Part shown: positions 11,208 to 23,339 of the stretch, piece after piece
How the letters are laid out: each line of letters begins with the position of its first letter
Position numbering within the stretch: the first letter of the stretch is position 1
Assembly (NCBI RefSeq): GCF_030272615.1
Contig: NC_081415.1
Coordinates: 369,091,667 to 369,155,666, forward strand
Reading direction: 5' to 3'
Length of the DNA stretch: 64,000 nt
From: Cryptomeria japonica
Taxonomy: Eukaryota > Streptophyta > Pinopsida > Cupressales > Cupressaceae
The notes under the pieces: generated by a model
The model's input: the letters and a program-made list of their open reading frames with translations, nothing else
Database searches by the model: none
What the model was told of the DNA's origin: nothing
Program-made: the position numbers and the translations under genes

Positions 11208-11996
11208 TGTTAGGATTCCCAAAGATACTGGGGGGGGGGGGGGGGTGAATCAGTATCTGACCGGTAATAATATTTTCTTAACTTATAACATGAAAAACAT
11301 ATTAAAATTGTGTACCGGTAAACCAGAAATAATGCAACAAATAAGAATAACAACCACAACATGAAAAACACACCATAACGCAATGTTTTAATGAGGAAAC
11401 CCAGTGTGGGAAAAACCTTGGTGGGATTTGAGACCCACAATATTCACTTACTGGCCAATAAGAGAATATTACTACTACAATAGGGGCCTGCACATGCAGG
11501 AAAGCCAAGTGCCTAGAGCTCACTGCTCAATTACAAAAGAAGTCACACTGACTTACAAAAATGGACTATACTAATCCAATGTCTTGTACTACTTCAAATT
11601 AGCATTTGCTATGCCAGATTCAGTACCGGTTTAAGCTCTGCTACATACATAAACCCTTATCCAATAATTTGCATAATAGGTCTGCTACCTTTTTTCTTTT
11701 GCATCATACCCTAACATATATATAGTGATCTACAATGATCTCATACATATATGAGTCATGTTACAATCCGCCATGTCAGCTTACAAAAGATTTTACAATT
11801 AATTGCAAAATACATTAATATAAAATTGTTGTCGGCCAGGGTGTCGGTAATCTTCCTTTTTAGTGCCAGTGTTTTGTATGTCGGTGTAGAGTCGTCGGTG
11901 TCAGTGCCTGCCGATATCACATGATTGCAAGGTTGCCATCAATGACAATACCTTAATTCACCTACAATATCTCATTGGAGTGTGCATTTGCCAACA
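11208..11996 (-). repeat. 5' LTR of element B
   Basis: This 789-base LTR, on the minus strand, starts TGTTGGCAAATG and ends GGGAATCCTAACA. It is directly followed by the primer site. A 17-G run (plus strand, about 11230-11245) is the loop of the U5 hairpin. The stretch 11480-11640 is closely similar to 63500-63670 in LTR D. Confidence 0.85.
11223..11258 (-). promoter_or_regulatory. U5 hairpin with poly-C loop, LTR B
   Basis: AGATACTG (11223-11230) is complementary to CAGTATCT (11251-11258), an 8-bp stem around a loop that is almost pure C on the transcribed (minus) strand. It lies 15 bases from the LTR end. Confidence 0.7.
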
Positions 11997-12218
11997 CATT
12001 ATTCCAATTTTGGAGTTTGGTGAAGTTTCAAGCTTGTTTGACTGACCTACAAGGGTTTTGAAGTTGATTTTGGCTGCGACCAAGAGGGTGAAAAATGCTA
12101 ATTAAGGCTCCAATTTATCTACAAATAGGAATTTGGGGGTTCATTTGACTCATTTGCATCCTTCAAGCTAATAGAATTTAAAGCATTTTTTTAGTGAAAG
12201 TTGAGTGTTTGAGGAGTA

Positions 12219-13270
12219 ATGGCAAGCGTGCGAGGAGGCAGAACTTGTCTAAGCAAGTGTGTTCATTTTGCAAACCAGTGGGTTGAGATAGTAGGGTAAG
12301 TTTTTCAACTTATCTTGTCAAATTTTGCATTAATTTGTCAATTGAAAATTTTCTAGTTTGATGTTCATTTTATAACAATTTCACATTTGCACTACAAAAT
12401 TTTCGCAATCATCATTTATTTTTCACATCTGATAATTAACTACCACAACTATTAATAATTTTGCATTTGATTGTTACCCTTCGCATCTGTACCATTTTTT
12501 TTTGTAATTGTTGTTTATGATTTCACATGTTTTAAATGCTTTGCATTTGTTTAAGGATTTCACAAATGTATAATCTGATTTTTGCAATTATTGATATTAG
12601 TGAATTCTGGCAATTAGACATGATTTTAGACACCTGCATCAAATTGTTTAGGGTTTTGAGTAGCTTTCGGCTGACGATAACATATTTTTGCAGATTATTC
12701 TTCCTGTGATTGGTGCATGGGAGAATAGGCCTAAGGGCTTTGCATTGCACTATTATCTTGATGAGGAGTGAGACTTCTTTCGATGCATTGGTGTCTATCA
12801 GATTCTTTACATGCCCGAGGTTATGACCAATAGGGGCTTGATCATAGCACTCACAGAGTGGTGGCATTTAGAGATGAGACTACTTCATATATCCATTGGT
12901 GAGGTGTTAGTTACTATAGAGGATGTATGGCGTATTCTTCATATTACCATTCATGCAGAGAGAGTCACTTATGATCGATGTTCAGGCATTGTCCTGTTGT
13001 GTTTATTGTATGAGTGTGAGATGGACAAGCTTTCTTTAGACGCTCTTTAAGAGATTAGGTGGGACATGATGATGAGAGAGTATGATTAGGTCAACATTAT
13101 TCTTTGTAGCTTGATTGTAGGTGCATTGGTTTTGGATTGATGGAATCATGGATTTCCTGTCAGTTGGGGTAGAGAATTAGCTAGTATGATGGATGGCAAT
13201 CAATTCTATGCTTGGGGTCCTTGTGTTATTATGATGTTGTACTATCAGCTGCACATAGTTGTATATTTGG
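12219..13270 (+). pseudogene. PMD (plant mobile domain) gene remnant, two exons
   Basis: Exon 1 (ATG at 12219, MASVRGGRTCLSKC) ends at GGGTAAG near 12295. A roughly 398-base intron ends TTTTTGCAG at 12693. Exon 2 reads IILPVIGAWENRPKGF, then LIIALTEWWHLEMRLLHISI followed by GEVLVTIEDVWRILHITIHA, the typical PMD core (trend: W-x4-F-x-hydrophobic-GE-x-T-x2-ED-V). Stops at several places (for example after LDEE and LSLDAL) and a frame mismatch at the intron mark it as dead. PMD proteins occur as host proteins (MAIN/MAIL family) and as extra ORFs in gypsy elements. The copy at 57929 has the same exon structure. Element B sits just upstream. Confidence 0.7.
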
Positions 13271-13311
13271 TTGCATAATTGATTAGTTGTGGTAGCACAC
13301 TCTTGTAGGTT

Positions 13312-14682
13312 TGGGTTTGGGAACACATAGTTGTGTTCAAGCTACTAGTGCATGTGCATTTATAGAAATTACCACCCAAAATGCTATACAAAACACACAA
13401 TCGACACCAACTCAAGCTACCATGTCTTCTAGTCAAAGTGCCAATCCTAACACATCATCTTCAAGTACTCAAGCACACACTAACATTTCATCTTAGATGA
13501 GTTCCAATGCTTCCTCAAAAACATCACCTTGTGCATGACAACCTCTCACATTGACCCTTGTGTGATTAACAAACAACACCTCACAAAATCCTACCTCTAT
13601 CCCTCTAGGATCAACTTACAACTATTAAAATGTTTCACAACCTAACCAAGGCCTACACAACCCATTTTTTAGAACTCAACCTGATGTTAGCACATAATTC
13701 ACCTATATCACTCCACCAAGTGGTTCTAACATTCTTATCTTTTCAATCACTCTACCTTCCAACAACTGCCTATGTATACGAACACCAATCCTTTCATCAG
13801 CCCCATTCAGGTTGTCTGGATACCTTCAAACCAAACAAACATCCTTGTAAAACACATTTAGAATCTACAAAAACATATGTCTAACCTTCAAACTGGAAAC
13901 ACAAAAAAGAGCTACACAATGGAAGATATTTGTCCTTACCCCTTTGATCTAACAATGTATATGCCACCCTTCTCCTTGAATTTTGAGGTTCTCAAGTTCA
14001 AAAAATATAGGGGAAAGGGGGATCTGAGAGATCATATTCAATAAGTTTTCATTGCTTATATAGAGTTTTCAGATGAAGATACCTACCTTATGTGCCTCTT
14101 TCCTCGAAGCTTAGGGGGTCAATCTTTAAAATGGTTCTCCCATCTCCCATCGGGGATATGTTCATGGTGAGAGCTACCAAAACAATTTATTGCACACTTT
14201 TCCCATAACATTGATAATCTAGTAACTCTAATGGATATGTGTGCAACTAAATAGAAGGAAGAGGAATCCTTTGCTTCCTTCCTACAACATTGGCATTTTC
14301 TTTCTTGAAGAAGTCCTTATCACATTCTGAAAAGGAGAAAGTAGATATGTTCAATGAAAATTTAGTCCCTCCAATAAAGTACCCTCTTCAAATGAAATAC
14401 CTTGATTCATTCCACTAGGCGGTAGAGAAGAGACTCAAATGTGAGAAAGACCTTATTTTACAAGGCATTTTGAAAACCTCTAAGGAAGGAAATTCAACCA
14501 ATAACACATGTAATAAAATTTTTAAAATTAGGTCAAAAAATAAGAATGTCACTAATGACAAAGTGGTGGATTCTAGATTCATTAATCGGGCCCAACCTGT
14601 TTTCTACCTTCAAGGACCTAATTTAATGCATCCATGCCTAATAATAACCAAGCAAATAACAAAATTGTCTCAACAAACATAG
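13312..14682 (+). pseudogene. Ty3/gypsy gag remnant (G0)
   Basis: Degraded Gag of a gypsy element, spread over several frames. The N-terminal part is Ser/Thr/Gln/Asn-rich low complexity (13380-13500). The Retrotrans_gag core lies at about 13960-14350: MYMPPFSLNFEVLKFKKYRG, then AYIEFSDEDTYLMCLFPRSL, GGQSLKWFSHLPSG and KEEESFASFLQHWHFLS. The same blocks are seen in G1 gag (FSHEDTYLMRLLPNNLSGQ). Stops are frequent. It follows the PMD remnant in the same direction; whether the two belong to one element is unclear. Confidence 0.75.
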
Positions 14683-16799
14683 CTCAACCTAGTACTCAAT
14701 TGGCATTGAAAAATAATAAGCCAAAGCCAAATTACACTCCATTGGGAGAATCCATTGAGTCTCCACTTAAGAAACTCATCTAATAAAATATAATAACATT
14801 CCCTGAAGTCAAATTGTATGAACTTAGTTCATACAAACCAACATGGTGGTATGACATTGACTTTTATGATTATCACCAAGTTAAAGGTCATTAAACTTCA
14901 AATTATTACAAATTCAAGAATCTCATTCAGGACCACATCTATCAAGGGGATATAATATGGAAAAACCTAAGGAAACCTCACATGTTGATCTATAATTTTT
15001 TAATAATCCTTTTTTATAATCATGATAAGGGTAAGGTATCTAATTCAATATCATGGGACAATAAAGCCAATTACACCCACGCTTCCTATGACTATACCAT
15101 GAACTATATTAGCTAAGTCAATGAAATTGTTGCCACCATTATAGTCAAAACCAAAACCCTTGATTGTGTAGTATCTACCTTTCACTCCAAGATCACTCTC
15201 TAAGGAGAATCGTCTAATCCTCCTCTAGCAAGAACCTACAATTTAGTTGAACATCTAAATAAAATCCTTGTTGAGATTTCTATTTCAAGATCCTGCATAT
15301 CTCTCTGAGTCATACAACAATTCTAGACAAAGCCCTACATGAATTTATAATACCCCAAGATATCGATGAAAATGCGTTTCAAGCCATGGTTAGAAATCTA
15401 ACTGCCACACCCTATGTTTCTTTCACACAACAAGATATCCCCATGCATAAGCTTTCCCACAATGACCCTATAAACCTTGAGGTGTTTGTCCATAGCACAA
15501 AATCAGGAGAGCGCTAATAGATGCTAGAGTTGGTCTTAACATATGTACATAAATCTAGTTAAGGCATTAGGATATTCTGAGCATAGTGTCAATGCTTCTA
15601 AGAAGATCAATATCAAAGCTTATGATGATGTGGAGCATCCATCCAAGGGAGTGAACACATTACCAATAAAGGTTGGTCTGGTGACAGGGGAGATACAGTA
15701 TTCCAAGTCCTAAACCATGAGTTGGGCTATAATATACTCCTTAGTTTCCCATGGATCCATGTTATGCAGGAAATCCTCTCTACCTACCACCAGTATGTCA
15801 AATTTCCATACAATGGCATTGAAATCATAGTAAGGGGAGATCCTAATCTATTTCAATATTGCAATAACCTAAAGACAAATATAAACAACCAGGTCATGAT
15901 AAATCAGGAGGCTCAAATACTCACTCCACATCTCGAGTCTTTGTCACTATCAGATACATCAGCTCCTTCGACGTCTAGTCCTAATATCAAGATTCACATC
16001 AAGGACAAAGGGTGCATAGAGTACTCTTACTGGAAGGCCTTCTTAATTGAAAAGTTACCCATGTCACCTGAATATTTTGGGAGACCCCCACCAAACCATA
16101 AGGATCAACACAAAGGAAAATCTATAGTCCAGTACCCACCTTCTTCCTATTTTATTAGATGGGGGGGTAATTTAATGATGAGTCACTTGAGAAGGATATT
16201 TGCAAGTGGCTATACCAAGATGAAGATGATATTACACTACCCTATCTTCCCTTAGATCAGCACAAAAAAGGATTTACAATGTTGCAAAGACATGGCTATG
16301 ATGGCACCATTGGTTTGGATCACAACAACAAGGAGTAATAGAACCCATCCTTCCAAAAAATAATTTGAGAAATCAAGGATTGGAAAATGAGAAGATAGAA
16401 AAAGGTTCCATGAGTCGAAGTAATATACCACTAGTACTGGGAATTATCGATACCCCATTGCCTCCTTCTAAAGAAGTTAGAGAAACTCTTGTGGAGGGAT
16501 TTGAAGAGGAGAGTGACGTCGAGACTAATTCCCATTATTACAAATGGGATTCTCTATCTAGTGCTAGCACCTATATGTCAAATGAACCTTATAATCCTAG
16601 TCCTCCCCAAAATGGCAAAATTACCTATGAAGAAAAAGAGATAGATCAAAACTCAATGAGACGCAACCCTGACAACTATGTGTGCCACCTAACTGCAACA
16701 TCTGCCTCTTTTTCCAACAATGAAGATGACCTTTATCTCATGTGCACAATTTTGAGTGTCTACAATGACAACATAATCCTCACATATCCTAAAAAGTAA
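14683..16799 (+). pseudogene. G0 gypsy protease-like and G-patch region
   Basis: Continuation of G0 after Gag. At 14840-14980 a KPTWWYDIDFYDYHQVKGH segment recalls the post-Gag region of this lineage. At about 15540-15700 is the aspartic-protease-like block (YINLVKALGYSEHSVNASKK), but the expected active-site Asp-Gly motif is unreadable (LIDARVGLN). The ORF 15722-16255 corresponds to LDRPWIHDMQA-type sequence in G1 (here LSFPWIHVMQE). A G-patch remnant (MLQRHGYDGTIGL) lies at 16279-16317. The ORF 16365-16799 is an acidic linker. No reverse transcriptase follows, so G0 is truncated or interrupted near 16800. Confidence 0.65.
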
Positions 16800-18659
16800 G
16801 GATATATTCTCAAAAAGAACATATCAAAACACATGTATCATGAAAAAAATCTAATGTGCATAAATAACAGTATACCATGATATAGTAGCAACCATATTGT
16901 CAACCAAGGATAACATGTCAAATGAAAAATCATAAGCAACACCTCAACCAAAGACTCAATGAATCCTCCATGGCTCCAAGATGTCAACATTTCCAATCAC
17001 AGGAAGATTACCATCTTCAAATAGTGAACCTATAAATGTGAAAGACCCTTTGTTAGTAGCAAGACATAGAGCTCCTCCAAACATTTGCAACACTAAACAA
17101 GATCATCCACCATCAAATGGTGAATCCACGTCACTACCAACAACTCCCACTAAATTGTAATATTGAGTCACACATGGCATCATGATAACCATATCTTAAA
17201 TGAAGATAATCTATACCTACACACACAAATGAAATGTCAATAACATCAAGTGAAACCAGTGTCTCCAAGCCAAGAAAATACAAGTGCCAACGAACCAATA
17301 AGAATATATCCAACATCCCCAATACATCACTGTTAAAAGCACCCACTAAACTATGTCACCAAACTATCATGAAAAGGTGATAAATACATCATTCTACAAG
17401 TCACAAAATGGCTATCTAGGTATTATAAGCAATAGCCATTCTCTCATCTCAAAGCACACATACCAATGTAAAAATTACCACAGACAAGGCCAACTAACAA
17501 AGTCTGCATGAACATTGAATCAACTTGGTGGATATAGATAGTCCACATCTAATTCATCCCATTACATTAAATATGCTACACAAAATTACAAGATAGTCCA
17601 CATATAATTCATCCCATTACATTCAATATGCTACCCAAATTATAAATCACATAAATCATAGATCTGAACACTATAACATGTTAACTCATCTTCGCATTAG
17701 TAAACTGCAAACTAAGATATCAAAGAGAATAATCCTATAGACCACATGACTCAATCACCAAATTAAACTCAAATATGATTTACCAAACATGTCCACATCC
17801 AAGTACCATAGTCAAGGAACTAATCAAGCATCATGAAAATAAGAAACAGCCTCCTAACATCAAACCAAATGACCACCAAAACACAACAAACCTAATTATT
17901 GTGTTCCAATACAAAAGTGTGCCTACATAATGATGACACCATTATCAACACCAATGTTTTACTTGCACTCAAATATAACCAAATGAGACTCCATGTCTGA
18001 AATCATGTCTTAAAAATTGAAGGCAACTTGTGTACTTGTCACCATCAAATTTCAACTCTAAAAAACACTAGTAAACCTATACTAAGAGCACCAAATCTGA
18101 AAATCGGCTATATCATCATGAATATCACATGAAAACAAGTATTCCCTCAATATTTTTCCTCTTGACTTGTCTGGATGATCACATAATCACACCCCAAATC
18201 TTAGGCACCTACAATTGTTTAAACAAGTACTCAATTCTCTCTACTCGTCAAATTCAAAACCTAATAATACCACAATGAAGTACATTAAACATGCTCTCGA
18301 ACACCTATTTAAAATTAAAAAATTGATTTCGTATACAAAAGTTATGCTAAAAATGTCAAACTAAGAACATTTATCTTCCAAGACCCAAAAACCAATTAAA
18401 ACAATAAAATAAAGGAACCAAACCTACACCATTGTGTAGTTCTCAGAGATATCTTCACTTTGATTATTGGAACTTGAAAAACAGACAAACTAGGTGAAAT
18501 TTATGCTCATTTGAATAAAAATGGCAATTTCACTATAGTTGTGAACATGGGTGGTGCTCCAATGGGAAGTTGATGGTGGGGCATTGGCCTACTGGTGGTA
18601 CATTAGTAGTCCAATTGGGAGACACCACTAGAAGTGGTGGTAGTGGAGTTGTGTGGGTG
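16800..18659 (+). other. Non-coding, G-poor stretch; nothing recognised
   Basis: No ORF with protein-like character. The plus strand is strikingly rich in A and C and poor in G, in contrast to flanking DNA. One 55-base tandem duplication is visible at 17537-17646. It lies where gypsy pol would be expected after G0, so it may be an insertion or a non-coding retroelement interior. Confidence 0.5.
17537..17646 (+). repeat. 55-bp tandem duplication
   Basis: Two copies of a unit beginning GATAGTCCACAT and containing ATTCATCCCATTACATT, at 17537 and 17592, with a few differences. Confidence 0.85.
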
Positions 18660-19200
18660 AACTTGACTAGAACTTTCTAAGCAATTTTATTTCCTAATTT
18701 TTAAAAGTTGTTTAAAAAGAGTTTTAAGTCCAACACATCTCATATAGGTGGTTTGAATAAGAAACTCCAATAGTATTATTTTATCTTACCTCTTAATCCC
18801 ATGCCTCCATTTTTAGGATGCTATCTATAAAAGAGGTTTCCTACTCTCATTTCATATCGAATCTTGGAGCATACTTACATTCTATCAAAAAAAATTAGCC
18901 TACATCATCACAATCAAGTCTACATCATCACAACCACATATTTTCTGCATTGAGCTCTTGTGCAAGCATAAAACTTTGAGAGAAACCATATCAAATCAAG
19001 ATCAGCGGAGATAGGAGAACAAAGAAGATCAAACCCATTTGAATGTGTGAAGGTGTGATTTTGTTTATTTCAAGATTTTGCATGTTTGATGGTTCTTCAT
19101 TGATGTTTTGTTGAATTTCATTATAGATCTAGGGTTTTATGGTTGCAACTAGGGTTTACAATAAGGGTTCAAATTCAACATATACAATATCCATGCTCAA
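18660..19200 (+). repeat. Gypsy-type LTR-like segment (TATA, leader)
   Basis: TATA-like CTATAAAAG lies at about 18825-18833. The stretch 18930-19160 resembles 23830-24060: both have GAGCTCTTGTGCA, an AGAGAAA..ATATCAA block, ATCAAG.TCA..GGAGATAGG and GGGTTTT.TGGTTG in the same order. So this and the 23340-24100 block are relatives, probably R/U5 parts of gypsy LTRs. Exact ends were not found. Confidence 0.45.
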
Positions 19201-19438
19201 TGTATTATTTGTAGTAAACATTACCATACATCTTTAAAGCCTCAATGAACACCTCTTAAACATAAAGCCTCCTGAATATATCCTTCATGAGTCCAAGCAT
19301 GAATGCACACATCCCATGCTATGCTTCACATATGCACTCTTTAGAAGAAGACTCAAAACCTCAGCTATCCAACCTTAGACACCTACCCTTATATTTTATT
19401 TTATAGAAACAAGATAACAAAAAACCACCAAGTGGCAT

Positions 19439-19642
19439 TGTTGATCTCACAATAGAACTTGGAGGGGGGGTGAATTAATCCAGATCCCTTACACAACTTT
19501 ATTTAAGATCTATTAAACTTCAAACCACAGTTAACATTTTACTTTAATGAAATCATGAAAGCACAAAACACAACCAACTCATTGACACCATACTTACGTG
19601 CTAAACCCAAGAGGGGAAAAACCATGGGGAGAATCACACTCA
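19439..19642 (-). repeat. LTR end (F), cut by the assembly gap
   Basis: Plus-strand TGTTGATCTC, then a G run and TGAATTAAT, then GAGGGGAAAAACCATGGGGA. This is the same end pattern as LTRs B, C and D (poly-G/C near the end, then the AAAACC(A/C)GGTGGGA-type block), so it is an LTR on the minus strand. No primer site flanks it, so it is a 3' or solo LTR. The complementary hairpin arms seen in the others are not recognisable here. Confidence 0.6.
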
Positions 19643-20142
19643 NNNNNNNNNNNNNNNNNNNNNNNNNNNNNNNNNNNNNNNNNNNNNNNNNNNNNNNNNN
19701 NNNNNNNNNNNNNNNNNNNNNNNNNNNNNNNNNNNNNNNNNNNNNNNNNNNNNNNNNNNNNNNNNNNNNNNNNNNNNNNNNNNNNNNNNNNNNNNNNNNN
19801 NNNNNNNNNNNNNNNNNNNNNNNNNNNNNNNNNNNNNNNNNNNNNNNNNNNNNNNNNNNNNNNNNNNNNNNNNNNNNNNNNNNNNNNNNNNNNNNNNNNN
19901 NNNNNNNNNNNNNNNNNNNNNNNNNNNNNNNNNNNNNNNNNNNNNNNNNNNNNNNNNNNNNNNNNNNNNNNNNNNNNNNNNNNNNNNNNNNNNNNNNNNN
20001 NNNNNNNNNNNNNNNNNNNNNNNNNNNNNNNNNNNNNNNNNNNNNNNNNNNNNNNNNNNNNNNNNNNNNNNNNNNNNNNNNNNNNNNNNNNNNNNNNNNN
20101 NNNNNNNNNNNNNNNNNNNNNNNNNNNNNNNNNNNNNNNNNN
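19643..20142. other. Assembly gap (500 N)
   Basis: Exactly 500 undetermined bases, a usual placeholder size, so the true length is unknown. Confidence 0.99.
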
Positions 20143-20178
20143 ATTAACCACCACATGTATATTTTTTGCAACATAAAA

Positions 20179-20415
20179 TTAAAAACTAGGGCAATTTGAA
20201 TCTACCTCCTGCGTGGGATTGCCTTCGACGTGGGTTTGATGTTCTTGGGGGTTGAAGTCACCACGAATGCCTATGCGGGATTGCAATTCACACATGAATT
20301 CCCCGCCTCTTTTTTTATTTTTGTAATGGCCGTTGTCATCGGAATTACGATGAACTTGAGCACTTTTTTGAAAAAAGAAAATTCTCATTGCTAATGCCTT
20401 CTTCGTCGAAACCAA
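20179..20415 (-). CDS. Small unidentified ORF next to the gap
   Basis: A 78-codon open frame (MVSTKKALAMRIFFFQK...) in a stretch with higher GC and CG dinucleotide content than its surroundings. It is basic then acidic-polar, with an HRNSDDNGHYKNKKRGG segment. I recognise no domain. It is bounded by the gap on one side and by LTR E on the other, so it could be an exon of an interrupted gene or part of an unrecognised element. Confidence 0.25.
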   Translation of the reverse strand: MVSTKKALAMRIFFFQKSAQVHRNSDDNGHYKNKKRGGEFMCELQSRIGIRGDFNPQEHQTHVEGNPTQEVDSNCPSF

Positions 20416-20423
20416 ATGGGTAA

Positions 20424-21780
20424 TGTTATTGATGTCAATTAACTGGTAATGATGTTGTTGTAATGTTGTATTGTAACCAGTAGTAAGAGTTAGTGAAAGG
20501 AAACTATAACCGGTAGGTTAGTTTGTGGAGTGAACCGATATTGCTAAGTATTGGAGAGTTGAACCAGTAAACCCTACATGTTGTTTTTATAAACCCTAAC
20601 TAATTAAGTTTGGTGAATTGGTTATATTGGTTTATGATCTGATGATGAGTGGTAATGATTATGACATGCATGCATATTGTATGAAGAGAGTTTCAAAGTG
20701 ATTTTGGCGCATTGAGGTAACGATTTTTTGTCTTGGGAATGAGCAAGTATACTACATGTAATGCAAAGCATGCAATGAATTACTAAGTTTGATGAAGCAG
20801 TGATCAAGGAGCAGTCAAGGCTTTCTTGAATGATGTGTAGAGATTGTTATGTAATCCAACGGTCATACTTGAACCGACTTGTTTGTAATCTCTATGAGAA
20901 TTAGGTTTTTGTTGTGTTACTGACCTAGTTGATTTTTTTATAAGGTCGATGAGTTGTTTTAGTTTAGTGTGTTGGAAAAGTTGAATTGAGTGTGTGGTTG
21001 CCGAACTAGATGTTGTATATGCAATTTGAGTAAAGGCAAATATGAGAATGAAAAGGATTTGAACAAGCAAGTGAAGTGCTATTCAAACAGATCAACAAAA
21101 TCCTGTTGTTTTTTAACAATTACAACAACTAAATCCCCTAACCAAGTAAGCTCTAACAAACTTGGTTTTATTCAAATCCTTTAACAAGGTGATCCATTAG
21201 ATTGGATTCTAAATCCTTTACAAAGGTTACTCCTCATAGGGTATTGCTTGTAACAAAGCATTATAGTCAATCCTTGAACCGAGTGGTCCTTAACAGGATC
21301 AATTCTTAACAAGATTTTTTGTAAAAGCTTTAACAGGCTTGGCTCCTAATAGGACGAACTTCAGAAGGTTTCACACAGTTATCTTGTGAGTCTCATCTCA
21401 CCGTGGATTTTCCCATTTGGGTTTCCATGCCAAAAATATTGTGTCAAGTGGTGACTGTTTTTGTGATTATATTTTTATGGTTGATTTTCTTAAATACTTA
21501 ATCCACTTTGATAAGTCATAATAACCGACAACAATATGAAGTTTTACTTATATCAGCAAAAGTATTTGGATGTTTGTAAGTTACAAGTTGATTAGTGTTA
21601 TCTGTTGTAATAGTCAACTGGTTTAGCTTGACAGTTTTAATCTTGACAGAGATATTGCATTGATAGTTCTAAGTTTACTTTGAGAGCTTGATTTTGATAT
21701 TGGTGAAGTTTTATCAGTTTTTCTATCTACTGATTCACCCCCCCCTCTCAGTAGTTGACTAGATCCTTGTTCTTTCATCA
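20424..21780 (+). repeat. Solo-type LTR (E) of the A-D superfamily
   Basis: It starts TGTTATTGATGTC and ends TTGTTCTTTCATCA (about 1,357 bases). It has the C-rich end block and a U5 hairpin, and a long series of TTAACAAGGT/CCTAATAGG motifs at 21130-21360, as in LTRs A and C. Neither a primer site downstream nor a polypurine tract upstream is present. The flanking five bases (GGTAA and TACCA) do not match, so the ends are approximate or the insertion is rearranged. Confidence 0.65.
21727..21754 (+). promoter_or_regulatory. U5 hairpin with poly-C loop, LTR E
   Basis: CTACTGA (21727-21733) pairs with TCAGTAG (21748-21754) around a C-rich loop, 26 bases before the LTR end, the same spacing as in LTR A. 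Confidence 0.7.
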
Positions 21781-23339
21781 TACCATCATAGGGAGCTAAA
21801 GACAACAAACCCATCCATAAACAACAAAACTTTTGATCATTACCTTCCTAAAATATTAGATAAGATCAATTTATTGGTTGAGTAATATCTAGTTTAAAAT
21901 GTGTATTAGACCTTTGGCTAGCAAGGGATCATTTTTCTATAACAATTTTTTGGAGAAGCATGAGGACAAGGATGACAATAATGACCACAGTGGCCATGTG
22001 GCAATGGATATCATGGATGAGTAATATATTGAGATCATTCTTCCACTCTCACCATGTCAAAATAATTTCTCATCTTTGATAGTTGGTCATGTACCTCCTT
22101 AATGAGAAGTGATAATATTTTTCATTTCAAAATTTAATAATTTTTTTTTATAGTTTTTAACTTCATATTCAATAAAATATTGTTCTACACTCCTAATCAT
22201 GATATATGAACATGTGAGGTTACTTGGTAATTTTAATTGGAGCATGATCTTAGATAGCACCTACAAGAAAATGTTTACAATATGGATTATATAAACACAG
22301 TTGGTAATAAACTTAAGTTCCAACTTCATGCTATTAAATATAACTGTAAATTATTTTCAAGGAACTAGTATTCTTGTGTGTGCAAGCCTTAAGAAGCATC
22401 TATTTCTATATAGTAAATATTAAATTCTTGTAATATGTGGGTAAAAAGGAACTTTAATCACATTGATTTTTCCCCATGAATCTAGCGAAAATTGCACTAT
22501 TGATGACTATCACATACATAATAAGACAAGGCTTATGATCAGCATATGGGAAATAAGAAGAGGCCCAATTACATGAGAAAGCCTCTTAATCTTACGACTG
22601 AAAAATCCATGAGATATTCTTCAAAAGGAAAGAGTTAAGACTTAAGCTTGCCCCCATTTTACTATTGGAGTGTGCAAGTTTCTCAAAATTTGTAACCACA
22701 TTAAATAAAAAGATAACATGATATCTCATTAATTGTTAATTGACTATAAGAATAAACATGATAAGGGGTAAAATATTTACCTATATTTCACATTTTTTTA
22801 ATAATATCATGTATTGAAAAAACCCTCTAATACTTCTTGAGTTTAATGGACCTTATTATAATGGGTGGATATCGCCCTTATAAACCGTGTGGGGAGCAAA
22901 CCTAGAAAGGATAACTCACTTGTTGCCTAATTTTATTATGAATCATTACTATATGTAGTACTATGTCTAGTTTTTAAACAAGACAACTAATTAATCATGC
23001 TTATTCTCATGAAAATATATGTTGATCTCCTTGCTACAAATTATTGGACTATATTTTACATTTATGAGGAATATTATATGATCTTTGGCAAATGACAAAA
23101 AAATAATATTATGTTCTTTCTTTGCACAAAAAATGAAGTTGATTACTATGTTACTAACTATATTGTTTCTTCTATGGCGAGGTTATGCCTTCAAAACATA
23201 TGGTGAAAGTGATATTACATGGATGGTGCAACACTTTAATAAGAAGACTATCTTCTATGTGTCTTTGAATCAAATGGGCAAAATATGAATGTAGCTCTTG
23301 AAGAATCAATATGGCCTTGAAGATTTATGGAAGAGTTTT
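21781..23339. other. Unassigned AT-rich DNA
   Basis: No recognisable gene. A 67-codon frame at 23085-23288 includes a hydrophobic run (LITMLLTILFLLW) but has no recognised family and is probably chance. Confidence 0.5.

Larger units (their letters stand above)
6798..11996 (-). mobile_element. LTR element B (5' LTR to ORF2), truncated at its 3' end by element A
   Basis: Same family and same gene order as A, read on the minus strand: 5' LTR (11996-11208), Met-initiator-like primer site, ORF1 (11138-10026), ORF2 (9754 down to 6798). The end of ORF2, the polypurine tract and the 3' LTR are missing because A's LTR abuts at 6797/6798. The base pairs beyond the 5' LTR start (CATTA, 11997-12001) would be the target duplication. 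B itself interrupts sequence just upstream of a PMD gene remnant. Confidence 0.8.

Noticed and set aside
11230-11246. 17-G run as a sequencing artefact or G-quadruplex
   Set aside because: It sits at the same place as C/G runs in four other LTRs and is better explained as the hairpin loop; its exact length may still be uncertain.
13311-13496. Ser/Thr/Asn-rich ORF as an independent protein
   Set aside because: Position and composition fit the low-complexity N-terminal part of the gypsy gag that follows.
19439-19642. U5 hairpin in LTR F
   Set aside because: The poly-G/C run is there, but I could not find complementary arms at the expected positions, so F is not counted in the covariation.
19539-20199. 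Long open frames on both strands across 19539-20199
   Set aside because: They consist almost entirely of undetermined bases; the frames are artefacts of the gap.
20419-21785. Target duplication for LTR E
   Set aside because: The flanking five bases GGTAA and TACCA do not match, so no duplication is claimed.
23085-23288. 67-codon ORF with a hydrophobic segment
   Set aside because: Short, in AT-rich DNA, no recognised motif and no neighbours that support a gene.
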